From the NCBI GenBank assembly GCA_028641055.1, contig CM054059.1:48059682-48123681 (forward strand): a stretch of 64,000 bases of DNA. The letters are read 5' to 3'. Below are positions 24,182 to 37,032 of the stretch, in pieces; within the stretch, counting starts at the first letter, position 1; every line of letters begins with the position of its first letter. The notes under the pieces are model-generated. The model did no database searches, had not been told where the DNA came from, and saw only the letters and a program-made list of their open reading frames with translations. Both the position numbers and the translations under genes were made by a program. This stretch comes from Alopecurus myosuroides (lineage: Eukaryota; Streptophyta; Magnoliopsida; Poales; Poaceae).

Positions 24182-24289
24182 ATTAAGCCTAACTAGTCAA
24201 AACAAGAAATAAAAAGATTTAATTGCAGAATCTAAAGGAAATAAGTTCGAGCACTCACACCCGAGGATGTGAGTTCCTTTTACCTTACC

Positions 24290-24307
24290 TCCTCGGCAAC
24301 GGCGCCA
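24290..24307 (-). other. Primer binding site of A
   Basis: The minus strand reads TGGCGCCGTTGCCGAGGA ten bases after the LTR end, the primer site type typical of Athila-lineage elements (tRNA-Asp type by recall). Confidence 0.85.
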
Positions 24308-24317
24308 GAAAAGAGCT

Positions 24318-25734
24318 TGATGTCTACGCACGCTTCTATTCTTGTAGACAGTGTTGGGCCTCAAAGTGCATAGGTTTGTAGGACAACAACAAGTTTCCCT
24401 TAAGTGGATCACCCAAGGTTTATCGAACTCAGGGAGGTAGATGTCAAAGATATCCCTCTCAAGCAACCCTGCAATCAAGATATAATAAGTCTCTTGTGTC
24501 CCAACACACCAATATACTTGTCAGGGTATATAGGTGCACTAGTTCGGCGAAGAGAGAGTAAAATGCAGGTAATATGGATGATAATAAGTGATAATAGCAA
24601 TCTGAAATAAAAAATGGCAGCAAGCAAACATGTTGCAGAACAGGAGAAAACAGTGTTTCAATGCTTGGAAACAAGGTCTATAGATCCTACTTTCACTAGA
24701 GGACACTCTCAACAATGATCACATAATTGAATAACTAGATATCTTCTTCTCTTCACTATGCTACTCTTAACCACTCTTCGGTCGAATAACAACACCAATC
24801 CATGCGTAGGGCTTTAACATCACTCCTCAGAGTAAGCACCTTCCCAACTAAGTAATACCCATGCTATCACCATGGGATCTAGATGGTTCCACGCAAACAC
24901 CACAATTTCATAGGGTTATCCGACACAAAATATACATATAATTCTAAACCACACAGTGCACACACTGTCACCTTTACACCATGATCAAAGCGTTTACGGA
25001 GACCTCATAACAAAAACCACTTGAGTAGAATAATAGATGAAGAATTATATCTACGAATTCAACTAGATTACAAAGCTCACGATCACATATAGATCACACC
25101 ATGGGAGAGAGAGATCAAACACATAGCTACCGGTAGAGCCCTCAGCCTTGGGGGAGAACTACTCCCTCCTCATCATAGGAGACAGCAATGGAGATGGAGA
25201 TGGCGGTGGGGTCGATGGAGATGGTTCTGGGGGCACTTCCCCGTCCCGGCAGGGTGCCAGAACAGAGAATTGTCCCCCGAAACTTGTCGGTGGCGGCGGC
25301 AGAGCTACAAATGTATTTTGTGTAAATGGTCGATCCTTTTAGGGTTTACCTCGGGGGAGTATAAATAGGCGAAAGGGTGATGCCGGGCGGTGGCTAGGGG
25401 GCCCACACCTCTAGGTGGCGCGGCCAGGGGGGCCCGCGCCACCCCATGGTGTGGCCACCCTGTGGCCCCCTCTAGGGCTCTTCAGGACTTCGGGAAGCTT
25501 CCGGAACTTCTAAGACTTTTCGCTTTCGAATTTTCCAGTTCCGAGAATATTTCCAGAACAACTTTTCTGAAACTAAAAACAGCAGAAAACAGGGAATTGG
25601 CTCTGTGGCATCTTGTTAATAGGTTGGTCCCGGAAAACGTGTAAAAATGCTATAAATAAGGGAGAAAACATGTAGCAATTGGCATAATATCATCATGGAG
25701 CATCAGAAATTATAGATACGCTGGAGACATATCA
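24318..25734 (-). repeat. 5' LTR of element A
   Basis: Partner of 7020-8429, with the same layout and a TATA-type TATTTATA at 25360-25368. The terminal GACATATCA differs from the family's GACGTATCA by one base. Non-coding. Confidence 0.87.
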
Positions 25735-25739
25735 CCCAA

Positions 25740-25903
25740 CTAGTGAAAATAAAAACAAGAAACAAATTGATATAATTGCAGAATCTAAAGGAAATACCTT
25801 CGAGCACTCACACACCAGCAACAATACTAGAAAATAGTTTAGTAGCCAGAGGATGTGAGTACCTTTTACCTTACCTCCCTGGCAACGACACTAGAAAAGA
25901 TAT
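25740..25903 (-). other. Leader stub of element B with decayed primer site
   Basis: It aligns with the leader of A (24186-24317), including GAATCTAAAGGAAATA and GAGCACTCACAC. The primer region reads CTGGCAACGACACTAG on the + strand instead of TCGGCAACGGCGCCAG, so the primer site has mutated. Confidence 0.7.
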
Positions 25904-27355
25904 TGATGTGTACGCACGCTTCTATTCCCGTAGACAGTGTTGGGTCTCCAAGTGCAGAGGTTTGTAGAACATCAACAAGTTTCCCTTAAGTGGATAACCC
26001 AAGGTTTATCGAAATCAGGGAGGTAGAGGTCAAAGATATCCCTCTCAAGCAACCCTGCAATTAAGATACAAGAAGTCTCTTGTGTCCCGAACACACCTAA
26101 TGCAATTGTCAGTTGTATAGGTGCACTAGTCCGACGAAGAGATAGTGAAATACAAGTAATATGGATGATTATAAGTGGTAATTGCAATCTAAAATAAAAA
26201 TGGTAGCAAGCAAACATGTAGCAGAACTGGTTGTAAACAATGTTTCAATGCTTAGAAACAAGGCCTAGGGATCATACTTTCACTAGTGGACACTCTCAAC
26301 AATGATATCATAATTGAACACATAAATATCCTCTCTTCAGTATGCTACTCTGAACGACTCTCCAGCTGAATAACAAACACCAATTCACTGCGTAGGGCTG
26401 CAACAGCACCCCTTAAAGTCGCATTCCACATCTAGGGACACCCCACTCTTTCACTTTGAGCATCCAGAGATAGTACTAACAAACACCACAATTTCATAGA
26501 GACATCCAACAGAAATGATAACTCATGATAAGTATTCATGTAATCTTTAGCCTAAGAGTCACACACAGTGCGCACACTGTCACCTTCACACCGTGGGACA
26601 AAGGTGTCTTCAGAGGTCACATTAACAAAACCACTTCAGTAGCATAATATATGAAGAGTAACATCTACTTATTCAAGTAGACTACAAAGATCATGATCAC
26701 ATAAATATCACACCATGGGAGAGAGAGATAAACCACATAGCTACCGATAGAGCCCTCAGCCTCGGGGGAGAACTACTCCCTCCTCATCATGGGAGTCAGC
26801 AACATCGATGAAGATGGTGGCGGAGTCGATGGAGATGGCTCCGGGGGAAATTACCCGTCCCAGCAGGGTGCCGGAACAGAGAATTCTGTCGCCCGAAATT
26901 TGTCTTTGATGGCGGCGGAGCTCCGGAACTTTTCGTGGATGGAGGCTTATTCCTTTAGGGTTTTTGTGTCGGGGGCAATATATAGGCGAAAGGGGAATGT
27001 CGGTGGGCGCCCGAGGGCCCCACACCATGTGGTGGCGTGGTTAGAGCTGGGCCCGCGCCATGGCATGGTGTTGCCACCTCGGTGCCCTTCCCCGTCTCTG
27101 CTTTGGACTCCGTTGACGTGTCGGAAAAAAATAGGAGGTTGTGTCCTTGTTTCGTCCGATTCCGAGAATATCTCCTTAAGCAATTATCTGGAATAGAAAA
27201 ACAACAGAAAATAGGAACTGACACTGTGGCATCTTGTTAATAGGTTAGTCACAGAAAATGCATAATAATGCTATGAAGTGTAAATAAAACATGTGGCAAT
27301 TGGTAGAAAACAAGCATGAAGCATCAAAAATTATAGATACGTCCGAGACGTATCA
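25904..27355 (-). repeat. 5' LTR of element B (1452 bp)
   Basis: It starts TGATGTGTAC and ends GACGTATCA; read on the minus strand it opens TGATACGTCTCGGACGTATC, with an 8-bp inverted repeat. A TATA-like ATATATAGG lies near 26978. It is clearly more diverged from the A LTRs than these are from each other. Non-coding. Confidence 0.82.
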
Positions 27356-27443
27356 CCCATCCGAGTCCAGAGGAGGTCCACCTAGCACAGCTTCAAAGTC
27401 CCCTTCAATGGCGTGCGCTCGATCAGGCGTCAACACTGTATCC

Positions 27444-28010
27444 ATGGTTCAAAAAGGCATTGTTCTTTGCGCGCCTAGGCGCTGACCAAACGCCTCGCTT
27501 TTGCCCTAGGCGGTGGAATTGGCGGCCCGCGAGGTCCTCCGGCGAGAAATCCATCGTCTGGCGGCGGAAAAGCGGCAACACTGTCGGGTAGGGCGGTGAC
27601 GGCGCATCCCATAGCAAGAATATATGAGGCATGGAAGGAGCTGCGGCGGCAGGGGAGGAACAGTAGAGCGGCCATTGTCACTAGTTGAAACAGAGGAGGA
27701 AGATAGAATAACCCAACGAGAAAGAAAGATAATCAGAGTAGGGCAGTAAACGAGATGAACGGTTCAGATACTTCAGGTGCTAGGGTTTCGCTAGTGGGCC
27801 TTGCTGTGCTATGTTATAACCAGAGTGGGCCTTATATTGCCGACTCTTTCCCTGCCTCCTATCTGTTCTGCACCCTGAAAACTACTCATGGTCCGTGAAA
27901 ATTGCTCCTTATTGCGCGTCCGTACACGAACGCCTTATAACGCCTAAGCTGCATGGGCGCTAGGCGCTAGCCAAACACGCAATGAACTCCCAACGCCTTT
28001 TTGAACCTTG
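27444..28010. mobile_element. Mutator-type MITE (567 bp) inside an exon
   Basis: The ends are inverted repeats: ATGGTTCAAAAAGGC at the left and GCCTTTTTGAACCTTG at the right. The 9-bp flanks ACTGTATCC (27435-27443) and ACCGTATCC (28011-28019) differ by one base, the duplication length of Mutator-like elements. The interior has repeats of GGCGCTAGGCG type and a GC-rich core. No transposase is encoded. The coding frame of the surrounding gene is open on both sides, so the insertion is in an exon. Confidence 0.88.
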
Positions 28011-30425
28011 ACCGTATCCGTGCCAAATAAAGTTTGCTCCCTACTGAAATCAGCCAGGACATTGGTGTTATGAAACACATCCAGCAGCGCATCCAAAGTG
28101 GCAAGAACCTCTTCTTTGGGGAACAAGCACTCGTGAAAAGACACGGGTACTCCCCGAGTTTCTCTAGAAGACCCATGCCTTTTTCCACTTGTAGCTCAGA
28201 AGAAGTCACCACATCAAGTAGCAGACCCTCTTGCAGTCGGTGAGATAAAGAAGAGGACTCTCGGCAATGGTTGTAACAATGTAAAGTAACCATCAGCTAA
28301 AGTACAGGAACACTAGAAGAAACTAACTTTAGGATGAAGAAAGGATGAGTACCTGTCAAGTTGTCTGTCAAATAGTTGAATTGAGGGACAAGGGTATCTT
28401 CTACATCGGAGAACTGCTTGACATCCTCTTTTTCCTTCTCCTTCGACTCATCAGCCTTCCGGAGAGCAGATTCACTTCTCTTTTGTGCAGTGGTGGCTTC
28501 TAGCCGAAGAGCGGCATTCTGTGCCTCGAGTTCTTTCACTCGAGCCTTAACAGATTTCTTCTCGGCAGTATTCGAAGCCAAGAGTTATAAAATGAGTGAA
28601 AGAAATTGGTTAAGAGTGCAAGAATAGTAAAAGAAAATATGACAAAAATGCATCAAAGTAAATTCTTACCTTTAGCTTTGGAGAGGTTAGTCAAGGCGGA
28701 ATCCCTTTGCCTCCCAATGCCAACAAAGCGGATACTCAGGTCCTTCATACTCGCCAAGAAATGATGGAGTAATACGAGAATGAATAATCAGGTTAGATGC
28801 TTGAGTATGCGCTCGCCTGCAAGCAGCCAAATCCATACTCGGGGGCTACTCCCATCGGGAGCGCTGATCGCGCACCCGACAGAACGAGCGGAAGAAAATC
28901 AAAGAAAAATAAAGAGAAAACTCACGTGGTCTCGAACCTGGAATTCAGGAGCCAAGGTATCGGTATCCGTCAGGTCCACCATCCAAGCCCCTGGGCCTGT
29001 AGGTCTCCCTTCTGCCTCAGGAACATCGGAGTGCCTGTGGGCACCTTCTTCCATGACTCCCTTGTGTCGTGTCCCTTGCGAGGAAGCCGAAGCTGTGGGA
29101 GCGTTAACTTCAGGAGGATTACCTGAACCAGTCCTTCCTTGAGTACGAGGAGTGGGGGCAGCAATCGAAGCAGTTGGCGGAGTCGGAGTAGTAGGAGGAT
29201 CCGCTGCAGAAGGAGGAGTAGTTGGAGCCCTGGGAGGCAGAGGAGCCCTGAAACAACAATAGTTAAAAAAGCTAAAAGTTTGACTAGCAAGACACGGAAG
29301 AAAAGGGGTAAAAGTTTACCTGCCCAGAGAACCCAAACCATACACTCGGGGAACTTTCTTAGCCAAGGGAGCTGTTGAATATTGAGGAGCAGGCGGAGGC
29401 ATTGAAGAAATCGGAACCGCAGAAATTGGGTTCCTCAATTCAGCTCCTTGGGTTGCGCTCGAAGAACTCGAGTCCCTAGAGGTAGCTTCCTCAACCTCAA
29501 CTTCTACTTGAGTATGCTTGGGAGGCACTCGAGACTCTTCAGCAGTTTCCTCCTGAAAATCTTCGAGATCATCCACCTCTTGAGAAGAATTCCCTGTGAC
29601 AACTGAAGGAATAGAGTCCAAGTCCACCGCCGCATCCTCAGCCAAACCTTCCAAGAAAGGGACGAAACCCGCCTTGGGTGGTTCAGTGGAAAAACCGTTC
29701 AGATTCTAAAAAGGGAAAAAAGAAGTCAACCAGTGAAAGGGAAAATTACTCAAAAACAATGGAAATAGAAAAGAAAAAGGAAATAGAAGTCAGGAAACAG
29801 AAAGGAAAAACCACCTTGGTACGTTCAGTCGAAGAACATAGTGGGGGTGGGGGATGGGGGAGAGCGGGATTCGAGTCGATCGCTTCATTCTCCTTCACTC
29901 GGGTAATCTGACACAAACACTGCTCGAGTTTGTTACTCGAGAGCTCTTCACGGTGTAGATGATGAGTCGAGTCAGCACACGAATAAGCCCACATAGGGAC
30001 TACCTGGCTTGAACTCGACCCCCGAGGAACATGGAAGCCATATGGTTCCATTAAGCCCCTCAGCCTTTGGTGCGGCCACCTTGAGACACCAGATCTTCAG
30101 TCTAAGTGACTTTCTCAACAGAAAGCTAGTTCTTCCATGAGCTCCTCGGAGCCACCGGCTTATCTAGATCCACCAGAGGAGAACCATCAGTGTTGGGGGA
30201 GTCCTTTGCATAGAACCATCGACTCCTCCAGCCAGTGACGGAGTCGACGAAGCCCCTCGAGAAGTAGCCCGACTTCGGGATAATCTGAATGTTGTAACCT
30301 CCAACTTCGTGTGGGTCACTACTGCTGGACTGCGCCTTGACGTTGAAGTAATGTTTGAAAAGAGCCCAGTGCGGTGCTACCCCAAGGTAGCACTCGCACA
30401 ACACGATGAAACATGCGATGTGCGA

Positions 30426-31984
30426 TGCTATGTGTTGTTGGGAATCCCAAGAGGAGGGTGTGATGAGCACATCGGTAAGAGTTTTCCCCTTAGTTAAGAA
30501 CCATGGTTATCAATCCACTAGGATAAATAGAATCTTCGGAAGGTTGATGCCACTGACGGTGGTGTTGGCGCTTCACCGGTGTCAGCAACAACGTGGAACC
30601 TGCACACAACACAACCAAAATACTTTGCCCCAACGGTACAGTGAGGTTGTCAATCTCACCGATCTTGCTGAAAACAAAGATTAGACGTATAGTGTGGAAA
30701 ACAATGTATGCTTGGAGTAAGTAAAGAAAGCAGGAAAATGTTGTGGTTTGTTTAACAGTGTGGAAAATGGACCGGGTGTATCTCCATAAAAGATAGCATG
30801 CTGGGTGAACAAATTACAGCTGGGACATTTACAAATAGATGTTGCACCGTAGTGCACAATATAACATGAAGATTACTATGATATTTAGTGCGAGCACTAC
30901 AAATAGATACATAGACCGACATCCATCTGCATCTATGACTAATAATCCACCCTCGGGTTATCATCCGAACCCCTTTAGGTATTAAGTTGCAAGCAACAGA
31001 TAATTGCATTAAACAAAGTGTGTAATGTAAGCAATGATTATGCACGCGGGAACTCTCACCTCTGTTTTCTCCCTAATGGCAACAACACATCCTCCCCTTC
31101 ACGTTTCTGTCACTCGAACAAGGCAACAAGGAGGCATGAACCTACTATCAAGCATAAATACCCCCTCTTGGAGTCACTACAACTACTTGGCCAGAGCAAC
31201 CACTAGCAACGGAAAGCATGCAAGATCACAAATAACATATGAAATAAAGACTATAATGAACTTGGCATAAGGTCAATATTCATCGGATCCCAGAAAACAC
31301 AGCATATACAATTATATAAGATCAATCTCGATCATGATAGGCAGCTCACGAGATTTAAACATGGAGGCATATGAGGAGGAGACAACCATCTAGCTACAGC
31401 TATGAACCCGTAGTCCAGGGATGAACTACTCACGCATCACTACGGACGCAGGCATGGTGATGTAGAAGCCTCCAGTGATGATTTCCTCTCCGACAGGGTG
31501 CCGGAAAACAGCTCCAGAACCCTCCTGATCTCGGGTTGACGGTGACGGCGGCTGCGGAACTTTTTCGGGGATTTTGATCAGGTACTTAGGGTTTTCCATC
31601 CAGGGGGATTAAATAGGCGAAAGGGCAGAGGCGGTGGAGGTCCAGGGGCCCCACACCACCCCCTGGCGCGGCCAAGGGGGGCCGCACCACCCTATGGTGT
31701 GGGCCCCCTGATGCCCCTTCTTCGTCTCCTCTTCGGTCTTCTGGATGCTTCCGGGGAAAATAGGACTTCCGGGCTTCGAACTTTCGAATTCTGATAATAT
31801 TTGCAGAAGAACTTTTCTGAAACTAAAAAACAGCAGAAAACAGGGAACTGGCTCCGTGGCATCTTGTCAATAGGTTAATCTGAAAAATCGATAAAAATGA
31901 CATAAAGAAGGGAGAAAACATGTAGCAATTGGCATAATATCATCATGAAGCATCAGAAATTAGGGATACGTTTATGACGTATCA
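30426..31984 (-). repeat. 3' LTR of element F (1559 bp)
   Basis: It starts TGCTATGTG and ends GACGTATCA on the + strand. A 20-bp stretch present in the partner near 35813 (TTCATATTTTCACTAG and neighbours) is missing here at 30775. A GATTAAATAGG box near 31605 is the TATA candidate for leftward transcription. Non-coding. Confidence 0.88.
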
Positions 31985-34627
31985 AGCATCCCCAAGCTTA
32001 GTTCCTACTCGTCCTCGAGTTGGTAAACGATAAAACAATAATTTCTGAGGTGACATGCTACTAAAATAAACTTGATCAATCTAATGTAAAATCATATGCA
32101 AGCTGAGATCATAAAACTTTAAACACAGGCATGATAAATCTTTAATAATAAAGCATAGCAATTACTTTGCATCACGATGAGTAAATCAAATAAAGGATCA
32201 TGAATAATGCAAAGAAAGGTAAACGTTTGTTTCAGGTATAGAGAAAGCATGGCAAAGTGATATTTCGATAGTCCTTAAGAGCGGGGGAAAACATAAATGC
32301 CAGGACACTTTCAAAGTTCAAGAGGAAGACTAGAACAAATAATTTAAGAACAAATGATATCACATCATGAAGTAACTATTGATGTTTATGGGACAAATGC
32401 ACATAGAACTCAGAATGGCAAAAATGCTCTCTAAACTGTGCATAAAGTTAGAGGATGGAGACTCAACATAAAAGTAAAAGAAAGGCCCTTCGCATAGGGA
32501 AGCAGGGATCACTCATGTGCTAGAGCTTTTTATTTTATTAAACAGAGGTATTAAAACTTTGACATTTGTGGAGGAATGTCTATATTTTAGGAGGGGTGTA
32601 TGCTAGTGTCAACGAATGGTAAACAGAAAATACAGTACGTCACAAGCCAACTGGATTCACAAGAGCGGCTCCCATGGTGAAGGACGCAACTGGTGTAGGT
32701 CATCCCTATTTCTCTTTTGTTTACACAATTATGCTTTGACTGATATGATCAGGGGCAAAAATAGTGAAGAGAATTTGTTTGTATTAATTTGGGGCTGGGC
32801 ACCCCGCTGCCAGCTCTTATATCATTTGGATAAGCGGATGAAGCCACTAGTCCAGGGTGTGAAATATAATAAACAAGTGAGATAAAGATTCTCTATTGAC
32901 ATCCTCATGAGCAAAAACAAGAACACAATGCAGGAATAATTTTGAAGGTTTTAAAGGTAAAACATGAGCAATTTACTTTGGAGTGGCGGTTAAATACGAC
33001 ATGTAGGTAGGTATGGTGTACAAAATGGGAAAAACCTTGGTTAAAAGGAGTTTGGATGCACGAGTAGAGCTCATACTCAGTACAGGTGGAGGCTAGCAAA
33101 AGACTAGGAGTGACAAATCAAGAGAGCATAAGAGTCATAATCATGCATAGTGACATAAGCATCATTAATTAAAGCATAAGCGTTATCACAAGTTCAAAAA
33201 CTAAGTGGTCATGGAGGCTATTCTTGACTGGTTTATAGTTATGAACATGGTGTGAGCATGCGCCAAGTTAACTAAATAAAACATTCGAAAGAGAATACCA
33301 TATATTGACGCTTTACTATGACAAGAACAACTCATGAATATTTCAATACAAATTAAACACTCTCAGCTATTTTAGGATACTCATGCTACTATAACCACAA
33401 GGCTTTAAAACTAAAATAACATTTAGCATGGCATGAAAAAGTTCTAGCCATAGTCTATACAAGCTTCTACTAGTACTGTTATAAATTCTCCTTCAAGGAG
33501 CAGTTTTGTTTCTCCCAACAAGAACCATACAAAACATGCTTTAACAAAAATACTCTTTATGACACAGCAAGCAAACATGAGAGTACTCAAATAACACTAC
33601 TAAAACTAACAGCTCTGATAAGAGATGCATGCAAAACAGGAGCTGAATGAGTGCATCAGCCAAACAGAGACTAAGAATACAACGTATTCTCATGAAAAAG
33701 CAGAGCATGTCACTTTCCAATAAAAGAATACTGGGGTCCAACCAAGCTTATTATGAAAGTAAAAACAAACTGAAAACAAAAATAAAAGACTCTCCAAGTA
33801 AAGCACATAAGATGCGACCGAATAAAAATATAGTTTCACTAGAAGTGACCTGATAATTTGCTGATGAAGAAGGGGATGGCTTGGGCATCCTCAAGCTTAG
33901 ACCCTTGAGTATTCTTGGAATTTGCTGGGATGTACCACCGGGGCATCCCCAAGCTTAATATTTTCACTCTTCTTGATCACATCATATCATCATCTTCTCT
34001 TGACCCTTGAAAACTTCCTTCACATCAAAATTCTCACAATCTTCATTAGCAACGTTAGTGCAATCGACATAATAAACTCACATGGTTCAGTTTCAACACA
34101 ATACTAGCAATCAAAAAAACATTAGATACTGTCATAACTTCTTTTAAAACTCTTTTTCTCAAAAGAATACCAAAATAAAGAGATTAAGATGCAAATGCAA
34201 TAATTGGCAGAAATCTGTCCAAACAGAACAGCATGCAAAGATCGATTTTTTCAAAAATCTTCTGTTGCTCAAATGAAAAAGTGCTCAACTAATAAAAGTT
34301 GCGTATATAACTCAGGATTAAGCACAACAAAGGACAGGTCATGTTGAGTGTTCTATGATTTTTAACGGAATTAACAGTGGACAGCAGAAATCTGTTTTCT
34401 GCGCAGAAATCCGAAATATAGTTTCAACTTTCCACTAGAGGCTTTACTTGGCTCAACAAAAACACAAAATAAAAGATATAGAGGTGTTTCTAAAGAAATA
34501 TACAACACCCAGGTGCAAAGCACACAAAATGAAACAAAGAAAACAGAATGAAAACAGAGAAATAAAACGGGTTGTATCCCGGTAGCGCTTTTCTTTAACT
34601 CCTTTCAGCTAGGCCTAAAAGGGCAAC
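31985..34627 (-). other. Interior of F, non-coding 2.6 kb
   Basis: It begins with the polypurine tract (minus strand AAGCTTGGGGATGCT next to the LTR) and runs parallel to the A interior (19612-23340), without insertion E. I see no protein motif. It holds the target-site sequence that dates E as a later insertion in A. Confidence 0.8.
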
Positions 34628-35281
34628 TCAAGTATTTTCAAGTGAAGAAGCATCAACACTAAGATTAGAAATATACTCAACGATGAATGGTATTTTATCT
34701 ATAGAAGTTTTTGACGTCCCTTTATCAGCACTTTTAGGCAGATTACTTTCATCAAATGGGTTTGCAGGAACAATCCAATCAAAATTCTTTTCTATAGTTT
34801 CATGCATTTCCACCAATTTAAAGGGTATTGGTATTTTAATTTCTTTATAGTTGGCTTTACCCGGTGTGCTATTAACATCTACACATGAGCCAGACATCTC
34901 AAATCAATTAAAACCTTTTCTAGCCTCAATAGCAACATCACCAAATAATTTAAACAAAGTTTCTAGGATAAATTCTCTTTTTTCGCTATCCTTAATGCTA
35001 TCAAGGTTGAGCAACATTTGTTGTATTATGGGATTAAGTTTAACAAACCTAGATTCTAGCATACAAACTAGAGATGCCGCAGCGGTTTCATAATTTCGAG
35101 CTAGTTCAGCTAAGGATCTATCCTCAAATTCTTCATGAATACTAACATAATTAAAAAAATCTCCAATATTATCTTTCCCAATTATGTCACCGCTACCTAC
35201 TGGTACGTCTTTCAAGGTAAACTTGGGTAGAATCATGATTAGAGATGAAGCTAAGAGCAGCAAAAGCAAAAATAACAGCAA
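34628..35281 (-). pseudogene. Small frame of unknown function in F, one internal stop
   Basis: The likely start is MILPKFTLKDV at 35236 (an upstream in-frame ATG at 35281 would add a leucine run). The frame runs through IGDFFNYVSIHEEFEDRSLA and EKREFILETLFKLFGDVAIE to a TGA near 34901, and continues in the same frame MSGSCVDVNSTPGKANYKE to 34628. Size without the stop would be about 200 residues. The protein looks soluble, helical and without cysteine motifs. It lies directly after the primer site, where I recall similar frames in Sabrina-type elements. No function is recognised. Confidence 0.55.
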
Positions 35282-35430
35282 GCAAATCGATAACAGTTAT
35301 AAAGTAAACTATTTTTTGTGTGTGTGTTTTCAATATAGAGAATAAAAACAATACAAAAGTAAAAACAAGACAATAAACAAAATAAAGAGGTTGAGAGTGA
35401 GAGACTCCCCTTGCCAGAAGACTTCTTTCT

Positions 35431-35447
35431 CCCCGGAAACGGCGCCA
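35431..35447 (-). other. Primer binding site of F
   Basis: The minus strand reads TGGCGCCGTTTCCGGGG, ten bases after the LTR end. Confidence 0.85.
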
Positions 35448-35457
35448 GAAAAATCCT

Positions 35458-37032
35458 TACTATGTGTTGTTGGGAACCCCAAGAGGAGGGTGTGATGAGC
35501 ACAGCGGTAGGAGTTTTCCCCTTAGTTAAGAACCAGGGTTATCAATCCAGTAGGAGAAAGAGAATCTTCGGAAGGTTGATGCCACTGACGGTGGTGTTGG
35601 CGCTTCACCGGTGTCAGCAACAACGTGGAACCTGCACACAACACAACCAAAATACTTTGCCCCAACGGTACAGTGAGGTTGTCAATCTCACCGGTCTTGC
35701 TGAAAACAAAGATTAGACGTATAGTGTGGAAAATAGTGTATGCTTGCAGTAAGTACAGAAAGCAGGAAAATGTTGTGGTTTGTTTAACAGTGTGGAAAAT
35801 GGATCGGGGTTCATATTTTCACTAGTGGTGTCTCTCCATAAAAGATAGCATGCTGGGTGAACAAATTACAGCTGGGAAATTTACAAATAGATGTTGCACC
35901 GTAGTGCAAAATATAACATGAAGATTACTATGATATTTAGTGCGGGCACTACAAATAGATACATAGACCGACATCCATCTGCATCTATGACTAATAATCC
36001 ACCCTCGGGTTATCATCTGAACCCCTTTAGGTATTAAGTTGCAAGCAACAGATAATTGCATTAAACAAAGTGTGTAATGTAAGCAATGATTATGCACGCG
36101 GGCACTCTCACCTCTGTTTTCTCCCTAATGGCAACAACACATCCTCCCCCTTCACGTTTCTGTCACTCGAGCAAGGCAACAAGGAGGCATGAACCCACTA
36201 TCAAGCATAAATACCCCCTCTTGGAGTCACTACAACTACTTGGCCAGAACAACCACTAGCAACGGAAAGCATGCAAGATCACAAATAACGTATGCAATAA
36301 AGACTATAATCAACTTGGCATAAGGTCAATATTCATCGGATCCCAGAAAACACAGCATATAGAATTACATAAGATCAATCTCGATCATGATAGGCAGCTC
36401 ACGAGATCTAAACATGGAGGCATATGAGGAGGAGACAAGCATCTAGCTACAGCTATGAACCCGTAGTCCAGGGATGAACTACTCACGCACCACTCCGGAG
36501 GCAGTCATGGTGATGTAGAAGCCTCCGGTGATGATTTCTTCTGAGGCAGGGTGTCGGAAAACAGCTCCAGATGCCTCCTAATCTATGGTTGCCCGTGACG
36601 GCGGCTGCGGATCTTTTTCGGGGATTTTGATTAGGTGCTTAGGGTTTTCCATCCCGGGGGATTAAATAGGCGAAATGGCAGAGGCGGTGGAAGTCCAGGG
36701 GCCCCATAGCACCCCTTGGCGCGGCCAGGGGGCGCCATGCTATGGTGTGGGCCCCCTGATGCCCCTCTTCGTTTCCTCTTCGGTCTTCTGGATACTTCCG
36801 GGAAAAATAGGAATTCCGGGCTTCGAACTTTCCAATTCCGAGAATATTTCCGGAACAAATTTTCTGAAACTAAAAAAACAGCAGAAAACAGGGAACTGGC
36901 TCTGTGGCATCTTCTCAATAGGTTAGTCCGGAAAATCGATAAAAATGACATAAAGATGGGAGAAAACATGTAGCAATTGGCATAATATCATCATGGAGCA
37001 TCTGAAATTAGAGATACGTTTATGACGTATCA
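35458..37032 (-). repeat. 5' LTR of element F (1575 bp)
   Basis: Partner of 30426-31984, starting TACTATGTG (one terminal base mutated from TG). Its minus-strand start contains GATACGTCATAAACGTATC, an inverted repeat. A GATTAAATAGG box near 36662 is the TATA candidate. Non-coding. Confidence 0.88.

Larger units (their letters stand above)
7020..25734 (-). mobile_element. Element A: Sabrina/WHAM-like LTR element containing D and E
   Basis: LTRs at 7020-8429 and 24318-25734, polypurine tract at 8430-8450 and primer site at 24290-24307 define a minus-strand element. Flanking bases CCTAA (7015-7019) and CCCAA (25735-25739) are the target duplication with one mutation. D interrupts the interior 50 bp from the 3' LTR, and insertion E interrupts it at 21498. 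The native interior is about 3.7 kb and has one small frame of unknown function but no protease, reverse transcriptase or integrase, so A looks non-autonomous. Confidence 0.85.
6402..27355 (-). mobile_element. Element B: Sabrina/WHAM-like gypsy element, split by C and A
   Basis: Pieces of one minus-strand element are seen at 6402-7019 (gag-type coding), 25740-25903 (leader next to the primer site) and 25904-27355 (5' LTR). The sequence CATTAAGCCTAA at 7019 resumes as CCCAACTAGTG at 25735, which matches the uninterrupted order in the related element A (24183-24200). C lies in its interior to the left, and its 3' LTR is outside the window. B is itself inserted in the PF04195-like gene of element G at 27355/27356. 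Confidence 0.75.
30426..37032 (-). mobile_element. Element F: non-autonomous Sabrina/WHAM-like LTR element, 6.6 kb
   Basis: LTRs 30426-31984 and 35458-37032 have a polypurine tract at 31985-32005 and a primer site at 35431-35447. The target duplication is TGCGA (30421-30425) and TGCGG (37033-37037), one mismatch. Removing F together with one duplication copy brings the PF04195-like frame back in phase across the site. The interior has one small frame of unknown function and no enzymes. Confidence 0.9.

Noticed and set aside
28780..29142. Plus-strand frames over the PF04195-like gene
   Set aside because: They are antisense to the Ser/Pro/acid-rich linker of the gene and carry no recognisable family.
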